Assembly (NCBI GenBank): GCA_025765615.1
Contig: JAIVFJ010000228.1
Location: forward strand, 33,668 to 97,667
Direction: 5' to 3'
Source of the DNA: Zopfochytrium polystomum
Lineage: Eukaryota > Chytridiomycota > Chytridiomycetes > Chytridiales > Chytridiaceae
DNA length: 64,000 nucleotides
The position numbers and the translations under genes were made by a program. The notes beneath the pieces were generated by a model. The model saw nothing but the letters and a program-made list of their open reading frames with translations. It ran no database searches and was not told the DNA's origin. Positions 56,094-64,000 of the stretch are shown piece by piece (position 1 is the stretch's first letter; every line of letters starts with the position of its first letter).

Positions 56094-56699
56094 CTATTCC
56101 GTCAATGATGAATAGTCCCATTGGATTGCATCCTAGTACTATCTTGTTTCTTTTGCAAGACTGCAAGTTTCTTTTGGAATTTTTTCTCCTTTTCGCGCCC
56201 TTCAACACTAAAAACTAGTGTGTCTGTCTGATAAGACCCTCTTGCCACAAAGAAACCCAGGGGTTGCTGTGCGTGCGTGTGTGTGCTCCATAGTGCCCAA
56301 GGGCGCCAAGCTTTTGGCTGTGTCGGACAAACTGGAACGACTCACGTTGTCGCCACGGACTGGCTCCCCTTCAGCGTTACTAGTTAGCGGCAAATATACT
56401 CCGCATCTGCGCGCCGGCCCACTCAATACTTCGTTCACGTACGACAGCACTTCCGTGGAAAATGGCTCCTAGCATGTGCGACTCTAAATGATAAACAGCG
56501 TTTCGCAATGCGTGGCAGGAAATCCGTCGTCGCTCGGAAATCCAAAAAAAAAAAAAAAATTCAACAGAGTGAGACACTCGTACCTATTTCAGCTATCCCT
56601 TTTCCGTCGAACAAGCGGCCGAGCCGACGAGGCCCGGGAAAACTGGCTGTGCTTCGCCAAAACGGAGGTGCGATTGGCAGAGAAAACCAATGCGAGCCA

Positions 56700-56949
56700 G
56701 TCGCGGGCCGCTTCGATCGCTCGTCGTGACCATCGCCGCGCCAAGCTGCTCCTTTGTGCCAGCGGCGGCGGTGCGCTTTGCATCTCCGTAGCGACATCAG
56801 CTCGGCACTCTGGTGCCCACACTCCAGCAGTGATCGTGCACCGCAGAGACCTTGCAGCAGAGGTTTCTGGAATGCGTGGAGGTAGTCCGAAGCGGTAGGC
56901 CGCGAGTGCTGCGCTTCGCTTCAAGTAAGAGAATGAGCACTTCTAGCGT

Positions 56950-56998
<49 letters not shown>

Positions 56999-57190
56999 GG
57001 AACCCTTCTCATATTCTCCTGGCTTACGACCAATCGCAAAACAGTGGTTCAAAGGAAGCTATGGCCAAGATGGGCGGCAAGGGGCCCGTGCCGATGAAAG
57101 TCTACTACACAGGAAACTCGGGGGACGGCGTACCCCGACACTACCAAAATCTGAGCATTCATCCCAATGATTTACATAGTGTACCGAACA
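56700..57190 (+). pseudogene. Truncated duplicate of the orphan secreted gene
   Basis: 56740-56930 matches exon 1 of the gene at 54701 (LLLCASGGGALCISVATSA, AHTPAVIVHRRDLAAEVSGM). 57075-57185 matches its last exon and 3' flank (GKGPVPMKVY, GDGVP). The middle exons are gone, replaced by sequence with a poly-T run of about 45 bases (56951-56997). Frames no longer join. Confidence 0.75.
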
Positions 57191-57199
57191 CAGTACGTC

Positions 57200-57926
57200 G
57201 AATGACTTCCACTCCACGTTTTTCACATACCACACCCTTGGTGTACACTTGTTACTGTTTCCCTTTTGTAAACTTCCGACTATTTCTTCGTTTCAAATTC
57301 TCCAGTAGCACATATTCCCATTCGCATGCAATAAAGATACCGAGGCGGCTTTGTCGCTTTGCTGTGGAGTAACCCGCCCGCCTTGAGGAAAACAGTGAAA
57401 GTACGCTTTCGAAACAATCAGAGTTTAGCATTATTTTTGACGCTGATCCGCTGTGGTGTCCTGCTGGCCTTAGTACTCTTTGTTCTGTCTCGGATAGCTG
57501 GCTTGCAGTCACTTCCTCAAGTTGCCACGCGAATAACTTAAATAAGACCCCTCTAACCCGCTTTCCTCGCATCCACCCCAATATTTACTTCTCGTTATCA
57601 GAGCCAAACACAACCATAGTTACTGAAATAACGAAAAGCGGTTTAAGGTGTTAATGGTTCTCGCGAAAGAAAAATGAATCAGAGGGAACGAACGACGGCT
57701 CAGCGAGGCAAGGTGGGCAACCGAACGGCAGCCATATATTTGTTTTTTTTTATTTTTGTTTTTTATTTTTTTTTTTTTTTTTTCAACACTCCAATGCACT
57801 CTTAAATAAAGCTCGCGCCTCCCTTGCCACCTCATTGCCCCCCCCTTGGACTTGGCCCGTGCAAAATCCCCAACAAGTCCACGGGGAGAGCAGGCTATCT
57901 TGGTTTGAACCCGTATCTGGCAGCAG
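57200..57926. other. Intergenic, nothing assigned
   Basis: 3' flank of the pseudogene and of PHF5A. It has T-rich tracts near 57740-57783. A 60-aa hydrophobic frame at 57359-57541 is not supported by anything else. Confidence 0.4.
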
Positions 57927-58439
57927 TCACAAGGAAAAGGAAGAGAGGTAACGGATTAGCGAATAGTCTACCTTCTTTTTTTTGACTCCGCAGTCCGGGG
58001 TCCTCCAAAAAAAAAAAAAAAAAAAAAACAAGCAACGCAGATCGTACTTTTTCCGCTCGTAAAAGAGATCGGTTTTGCTGCTACCAAGATTCACAATCTT
58101 TGGACACCCGTCGCGCTGGTGGGAGGGAAGGGAACGGTCAAGCGATGATAAGCTTTTAGTATCCAAGAAGCCGCGATGGGCCAACGAACGACTCACGTCC
58201 TTCTCGAGCACGACGCACTCCTTGCAATAGTACGCGTCCGCGATGCCGACGCCGCCGCAGATGACGCAGCGGCCCTGGAACGAGCCGTAGTTGCACTCGT
58301 CGCAGATGCGGACGAGCTCGGCGGGGCGCACGTACGAGTCGCAGATGACGCAGGTGCCGTCGTGCTTCTCGCAGAGGCGGCCGATCGCGATGCCGGGCTG
58401 CTTGCGGCAGAAGATCAGGTCGGGGTGGTGCTTGGCCAT
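57927..58439 (-). CDS. RDS3: PHF5A / Rds3 splicing factor
   Basis: Exon 1 (58439-58197) and exon 2 (58115-58037) encode a near-perfect PHF5A/Rds3: [51 protein letters not shown], then [20 protein letters not shown] and RKKY. Its zinc-binding cysteines form the knot that holds SF3B1 in the U2 snRNP SF3b complex and shapes the branch-point pocket. The extreme C terminus is unclear. The family ends KKYGFKKR, but here exon 2 runs into a T tract. The best GT-AG join (exon 3, 57985-57927) gives KKYDLLKKKK plus about 15 extra residues. An assembly error in the homopolymer is possible. Confidence 0.9.
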   Translation of the reverse strand: MAKHHPDLIFCRKQPGIAIGRLCEKHDGTCVICDSYVRPAELVRICDECNYGSFQGRCVICGGVGIADAYYCKECVVLEKDVSRSLAHRGFLDTKSLSSLDRSLPSHQRDGCPKIVNLGSSKTDLFYERKKYDLRCLFFFFFFFWRTPDCGVKKKKVDYSLIRYLSSFSL

Positions 58440-58627
58440 GTTGTTCGCTGCCTGCCGCGGCCGCCGCTGTGTAGGTGCTGCTGGTGGTTGGTTCTGCTGG
58501 GCTGCTTGGCGTGAGTGTGTGTGGACGATTGGTGTACAGATGGGAAGCGTGACAAGGCAAGGCCGATCTTTCGTTTTCCTTTCTTTTTTGTTCTTTCCCA
58601 ACAACCTCCAACTAAACAACACTCAGC

Positions 58628-60176
58628 ATGAAGAAACCGTCCTCATCAACGCTGCCCGAGAGCGGCAGCGGCGACGGTGGAGGCGGTGGCGGCACCGGTG
58701 CCGCAAGCAGGATCACCGCCATCAAGAAGAAGCTGCGCGATACCGAGCGCGCGATGCGGCGGGTGAGTGCGGTGTTGTGCTGACGGTGTTGGTGGTGGTG
58801 GTCACCCTCTCTCACGGCTAACCAGCTCTCTCTCTTGACTTTCGCATATAATCAAGCCAAACCTCCCCGAATCCGTTCGCACCGACTTTGAGCAGAAGGT
58901 CAAGGCGCTGAGCGCCCAGATAGAAGAGGCAAAACTCTTGTCGGCGGAGGAACAGCTGCAGCAAAAGTACCGGTTCATCAAGCACGTCGGTAAATTGATC
59001 AAACGCACACCCCCACTCGACACGCCGCTCGGCCGGCTTCATTTCTGAATCACATCCCATTCTGCATTTCACTATCATGTCCTCCTCTAACGCCACCCCG
59101 TTCCCTACCACCCCCCAGAGCTCACCAAAATCCTCCGGAAAATTGGCCAGCTAGAAAAGAAGCGTGTGCGGCTGCTGAAAAGCGAGGGAGACCGCAAAAC
59201 CGGCGACGGCGCGACGACGGACGTGACGCAAGTCGACGCGCAGCTCGACCACTTCCGCCTGCTCCTCGCCTACGTCGAGTTCTTCCCACGCGACCTCAAG
59301 TACGTCTCTCTCTTTCCCCCCTCGTCCGCACGTCGCGACGGTGGCGGCGGCGGCGGCAAGAACGACAATGACGACGACGACGACGGCGACCTCTCTGACG
59401 CGGACCTGGAAGATGCGCAGCGCCAGCGCGTGACGGCGCAGCCGGCAGTGGGCACGGCGACGAGCGTTGCGGGGACGACGGCGCGGATCAGGGAGGCGGT
59501 CCTCGCGCGGGTGGCGGCGGCGCGGGCGTCGGGTGAGCTGCGGGAGGCCGGGTTTGCGCTGCGGTTGAGGGACGTGTTTGCCGGGGCGGAGCGGCGGCGG
59601 CTGGAGCGGATGACGGGGCTGCTGCGGGCGGTGCCAAAGGAGGAGAGGGACGGCGGGGCCGGACGAAGTAAGGGTGGTAAGCGCAAGGCGGAGGATGGAG
59701 GTGAGAGCGGCGGGGACGGCGAGGAGTCGAAGGAGGTGGAGGGCGAGGAGGAAGGCGAAGACGACGAAGAAGAGGCCAGCCGGATGCAGAAGGAGGCCGC
59801 CAAGGCGAAGCGAGCGGCAGCGGCAGCGGCAAAGGCGCGGGCGAAGGAGGCGGCTAAGGAGCAAGAGAAGCCGGCGACGAACGGGGTGGACGGCGACGAC
59901 TTTTTCCTGTCGGGCGACGCGGACGCAGACGGGAACGCGTCCGACGGCGACGGCGAGGAGGAAGCGGAAGCGGACGAGACCGCGGAGCTGGAGGAGCTGA
60001 TTGCCATTAACGAGGAAGAAGAGGAGGGCGAGGGCGGCAGCGGGATCCCGTGGAAGCGGCGGAAGGTGCTGCCGGGCAGCGCGCCAAAGGCGCCCAAGGG
60101 ACGCCCGCGGAAGCGCGGTGGGGTTTTCCTCAAGAAGGGGGTGTCGATTGCGAAAAAGCTCGTCAAAAAGTGGTGA
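58628..60176 (+). CDS. EFG1: rRNA-processing protein EFG1
   Basis: Exons 58628-58762, 58857-58989 and 59119-60176 give 441 aa. The EFG1 domain covers roughly residues 28-140: AIKKKLRDTERAMRR, LPESVRTDFEQKVKAL, QQKYRFIKHVELTKILRKIG and YVEFFPRDLKYVSLFP. It acts in the nucleolus in 18S rRNA maturation. The rest is acidic and Lys/Ala-rich, with a basic tail (WKRRKV, RPRKRGG, AKKLVKKW) that fits nucleolar location. It is divergent from PHF5A, with 188 bp between start codons. Confidence 0.85.
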
Positions 60177-60807
60177 TGGTGACGTCGCTTTTTTCCGTGT
60201 ATGCGGGAGACTTTTCTGCGCCCTCACTTATTGCGTGTATTTCACATTCACTGCCGCCTTTTTTCCCGCATAATCTTCGCACACGCATTCAAGTTGCACA
60301 ATGGGATGGTGGTGCGTTTTGGGGCCCCTCTCCCCCCTCTCCAGTGCCAAGTAGACTGGCATTGTTGGTAGAGTGTGCCTTGCTGCCTGCTGCTTCTTTC
60401 GGAAGAAGGAGTCTGTGGGCGAGTGAGTGGGAGCGAGCGCCAAGCCCTCGCTTTGCTTGGCAAACAAGGCTTTCCATGCCGAGACCGTAAATCTGAGAGA
60501 CAAGCGGCTGGGTACGACGAGAGATGCCCAAAAAAGGGAAAAAATGCAACGAAAATGGAAAGAGATACAAATGAAAGAAAGACAAGAACCGCATGGTTTT
60601 GCTTTGAACAAGGCAAGGGAGGCGCCGACCGACGCATCGGAAACAGCCACCGAAAAGGAACAAACACCCACCCACCGACGGTGACGAACCATGACGGCGA
60701 CAACGACAGCGACGACGACTCGCCGCTGCTGCTGCCTCGACCACCCGCCGGCAGCAACAGCAGCAGCAGCAGCAGCAGGTGTGCGTGGTGCGCACTCCTT
60801 GCGACCG

Positions 60808-62631
60808 ATGCGGCGGCGGCGGGGGCTGCAGCTGGATCTACCCCCCCCTCCTCTTGCTGCTGCTACTGCTGCTGCTGCTGCCCTGCATGGCACCGCTACC
60901 TCAGGTCGAAGCACTACGCGCCTCAGGTGCCCGCCACCCAGACGCCCACAACGTCAACTTTGCCGATCCAGTCGGCTCGTCCGCCGGCAAGGCCGCCTCC
61001 TTTGTCAAGTAAGCCGTAGATCAAAAGAGCTATCTGGGGTGGCCCATACCCCCCAAGATCTGACATTCTGAACTCGATTTCACCCTCCCCCTCCCTCGTC
61101 ACATCTATCAGAATGGAGATGAACCAGCGCACTTCGCCAGCGCTGCGCACACGCACAATGTCCATGCTGGAGCCGGAAGAAGACGTCGCGGCGGCCGTCG
61201 CCGGCCTGCAGCGGCGCGCGGGAACCGAAGTCCTCACCTCCTTCACGACCGTAGCCACCGAGTTCTACGCATCCATGTCGGTCGGCACGCCCCAGCAGTC
61301 CTTCCGCGTGCTGTTCGACACGGGCTCGTACTGGACGTGGGTGAAAGCCAACACGTGCGCGACGGCAAGCTGCGCCAGCAGCTCGCTGTTCGCCGGCGCA
61401 AAGTCCAGCACGTTCACCAACACGAAGCAGGCTGGCCCCGCGATCGCGTACGTGGACGGCACGAACGTGACGGGCACGGTGGTGAGCGACACGGTGGTGC
61501 TGGACACGGTGGCGATGCCCGGGTTCAAGTTTGTCAGCGCGAGCTCGGTGGTGTCGTTCAACCCGACGGGCGACCACGACTACGACGGGATCGCCGGGAT
61601 GGGCCTCGTGCCGACGACGCTGCCAGCCAACACGCCGACGCCGCTGTTCCAGCAGCTGACGGCGAGCGGGGTCGTCGCGGCCGCGCAGATCGGGTACACG
61701 CTGTTTCCCGGGGACGCGAGCGGGGAAATCACGTTTGGTGGTTACGACACGGACCAGTTCTACAACCCGGCCGCCAGCTTGGCCTGGGCGGCCGTCACGG
61801 ACGGGCCGAGCTCGTTCTACAAACTCAGCGGCATGTGGACGGTGCCGCTGCTCTCCATCGCGTCGTCGTCGTCCGCGATCTCGGGCGCGTCGTACCCGGC
61901 CGCTTCGAACCCCATCGCCGTGCTCGTTGACACGGGCGACTCGTTCTCGGTGCTCCCGTCGGCCGTGGTCAGCCAACTCGCAGCCGTACTGGGGTGCCAG
62001 TACTCTGCGGTGTACGGCATCAACCTCTGCCCGTGCAGCCTGAGCGACTCAGCGGCGACGCTGCCGACGCTGACGTTCAAGCTGGGGACGGCCGCGAACC
62101 CGGTCACGCTGACGGTGACGGCGGCAGAGTACATTGTCGTGCCGCCGGCCGCGCTCGGCATCCAGAACTGCCTGCTCGCGATGTCGCCGACGCTGGACTC
62201 GGCCATGACGTTTACGCTGGGGAACACGGTGCTGAAGCGGTACTACAGCGTGTTCGACTATGGCTCGCGGCGCATCGGGTTTACCCTCGCAAAGGGCCGC
62301 ACCGCGCTCGCGGGCGAGGCGACGGCCCCGCCGGCGGCGACCTCGACGGCATCGTCGGCTGGCGGCGGGGGGCGGGCGGTGGTGCGGCAACGTCGGCGTC
62401 GGCATCGGCCGTCTTCGGCGGTGGGCACTTCGGGCGGGGGCGACCACGTCCGCGACGGCGATCGCGCCGCAGAGCACGGCCGCGACGGTGTCTTCCAGCG
62501 CGAGCGCGAGCGCGAGCGGGGGCGGCGGCGCAGCGTCGACGGCCGCACGTGGCGCTGGCGCCGGCGCGGCGGCCACGATTGTCGCGGTCGCAGTCGCGGC
62601 GCTTTGTGCTTTTGTTGTTTCGGCTGCGTGA
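60808..62631 (+). CDS. GPI-anchored pepsin-like aspartic protease
   Basis: Exons: exon 1 ending 61008, then 61112-62381 and 62473-62631. Both active-site motifs are present, LFDTGSYWTWV and LVDTGDSFSVLP, with the flap-side sequences and GGYDTDQF between, as in family A1. After the catalytic domain, intron 62382-62472 (GT-AG, phase 0) leads into a Ser/Ala/Gly-rich linker and a hydrophobic tail (TIVAVAVAALCAFVV), giving a yapsin-like GPI-anchored protease. The start is uncertain. The first in-frame ATG is 60885, but a signal peptide (leucine run at 60849-60884) lies just upstream in frame without an ATG. The ATG at 60808 reaches it only if the C8 run at 60841-60848 is one base shorter. Confidence 0.8.
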
Positions 62632-63538
62632 GGGCCGGTTCCCCTCGCTCACCCGTCCCTTTTTTTTTATTCCCGCGTCTCCTGCAAGTTCTCCTTCCTG
62701 CTCCCACCGCTCCCCCTTCTTTAAACCATATGATTTTCTGCGCATCCCCAAACTACGGACAATACCGTATCAAGACTTTCGGCCAAATTCAAGCAGATCC
62801 TCCTACACGACTCTTCAACCCTTTTTCACCACCAGTTTGATACAGTCCCATTTCCCTGTACTTCCTTGCTTTTTTCCCGTTTCGCATTCTTTCCTCCTCC
62901 TTCCGCCGTCCTTCGGCCTGGAGCCAGGCGACGCGTTGGTGGTCCCACCGATAGTTAAACCGGTAGCGGGGAGCTGGCCTTCAACAATACACCTATTTTT
63001 TTTTCCCCTTTGCGTGTCGGCCGGTCCCCCTGCGGAGAGCTAATCCGCGCCAGGGTTAGGCCGGTGTGCCTTACGCGTACCGCGCTTCCACTCAGCTCGT
63101 GATGATACCGGATCGCGTCAAAGAAAAAAAAAAAAAAAAAAGGAATGGAAGACCGCGTCGTTGCTCGACATTCCGTTCTTTTTCACGCGCTGGTCGCTCC
63201 CCGTCAAATTCTCTGTCGCGGTGACGGCGGGGGGGTGGCAACAATGAAAAATGAATCGCAGAGACGCCGGGTCGGGACCGCTTTCGATATGACACTTTTT
63301 TTTTTCTTTTCTTGCCGTATCTGTCACTTTTCTTCGGCGGGGCAGGAGTTTGCTTGCTACGAAAAAAAAAAAAAAAAACAACTGTTCCGTCTGACAGTAG
63401 CGCGACTCAACGGAAGCTCACCACGTCACCGAACAGACCCGCCCTCCACACGCGCTACCGGGGCTCCCCGCGGCCCCCACCCACTTTCCCCCTCTCCGCA
63501 GAACACGAAAAATATTGATCTATCGTCGTACGTCGTAG
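62632..63538. other. Intergenic, nothing assigned
   Basis: 3' flank of the protease gene and upstream part of the last gene. It has several poly-A and poly-T tracts (63121-63139, 63297-63305, 63362-63378). I see no RNA gene and no supported exon. Confidence 0.4.
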
Positions 63539-64000
63539 ATCAGCAACACTTTCCTGGCGCTGGCCGTCGCGCTCGTCACGATTGTGAGCGGGGAAACTGG
63601 GCGACGCGTCTCGTTCGGGGCTTGTTTTCGAAAGGAAGTCATTTGACCACCACCCCCATCGTTTCTCCTACCTTCCCGCCCTCATCCCACGCTGCCCTTA
63701 CAACCCCTTCCCCCATACCTTCCCCCGCCCTCGCTCTCGCTCCAGATCTCCACGCACTGGGAGGTGCTCGAAAAGATCCGCGATCCTGTGCTGTACTGGA
63801 CGGTGATCGTGGCGGCGTGCGGACACTTTACGTACCTGGTGGGAACGGCGTGGATCTCGCGGACCGTGGCGGGGGACGGCGACTTTGACGCGTACTTTTA
63901 TCGGTTCGCGTGTTTGGTCGGTGAGGGCCACGATTCGCGCGAAAAAAATTTTTTTTTTTATTTTTAGTTTTCGCGCGCGAGTTCCCGCGAACCTTGTCGC
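63539..64000 (+). CDS. Partial membrane protein, runs off the window
   Basis: Three pieces splice in frame: 63539-63583 (ISNTFLALAVALVTI), 63746-63920 (ISTHWEVLEKIRDPVLYWTV, a helix GHFTYLVGTAWIS, then DAYFYRFACLV) and from 63968 on (VFAREFPRTLS). The pieces suggest at least three membrane segments. The start exon is not identified and the 3' part is outside the window. The family is not recognised. Confidence 0.4.

Noticed and set aside
57359..57541. A 60-aa hydrophobic open frame as a small membrane protein
   Set aside because: No start context, homology or splice partner; composition alone is not enough.
62367..62472. A frameshift destroying the C terminus of the aspartic protease
   Set aside because: A phase-0 GT-AG intron (62382-62472) joins the catalytic domain to a normal GPI-type tail, so no mutation need be assumed.

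Overview
The window reads as nuclear DNA of a fungus, probably an early-diverging (chytrid-like) lineage. Genes are split by short GT-AG introns (mostly 46-145 nt) and exons are GC-rich. Several families are typical of fungi: a Tul1/Dsc1 Golgi E3 ligase, EFG1, a GAF-type free-methionine-sulfoxide reductase, CBM19-like wall modules and GPI-anchored Ser-rich surface proteins. The lineage is an inference; the intron and exon models were assembled by hand from splice sites, phase and family resemblance.

Layout. 1-2100: no gene seen. 2080-10590: a segmental duplication carrying two secreted AttH/CrtC-like genes, with a decayed DIRS-type (tyrosine-recombinase) retroelement between the copies. 11.4-16.8 kb: free methionine-R-sulfoxide reductase, then on the minus strand a Dsc1/Tul1 RING ligase (11 exons) and a fused chorismate mutase-prephenate dehydratase (7 exons). 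17.4-24.1 kb: a LINE relic interrupted by a young 3.37-kb LTR element (20359-23725). That element has 446-bp LTRs that look identical, a 5-bp target duplication, gag, protease and chromodomain, but no reverse transcriptase, RNase H or integrase core. Its U3 carries a long, perfectly phased array of heat-shock elements, and its primer binding site matches the predicted 5' end of its own RNA (Tf1-style self-priming).

24.5-32.8 kb: an F-box family (one intact gene, one frameshifted paralogue, one shredded relic) surrounding an IBR/RBR-type ubiquitin ligase and a signal-peptide-bearing kinase-like protein, with dispersed SINE-like repeats. 33.7-43.8 kb: APEX2-type AP endonuclease head-to-head with a CstF50 homologue (41 bp between start codons), a repeat-rich secreted wall protein with two CBM19-like modules, and a TRIP4/ASC-1 homologue. 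44.4-53.8 kb: a FAD monooxygenase with a long Gln-rich extension, a microsatellite-dense gap, a GPI-anchored CFEM-like two-module protein, and an AVT-type amino-acid transporter. 54.7-64 kb: an orphan secreted Lys/Ala-rich protein and its broken duplicate, the splicing factor PHF5A/Rds3 head-to-head with the rRNA-processing factor EFG1, a GPI-anchored aspartic protease, and the start of a membrane-protein gene that leaves the window.

Functional themes are housekeeping RNA and DNA maintenance (CstF50, PHF5A, EFG1, APEX2, TRIP4), ubiquitin ligation (Tul1, IBR protein, F-box proteins), secreted or wall-anchored proteins (AttH-like pair, kinase-like, CBM19-like, CFEM-like, aspartic protease, orphan), and at least three retroelement classes in nested or interleaved positions. 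The most unusual system is the heat-shock-element-armed, self-priming, non-autonomous chromodomain retroelement.
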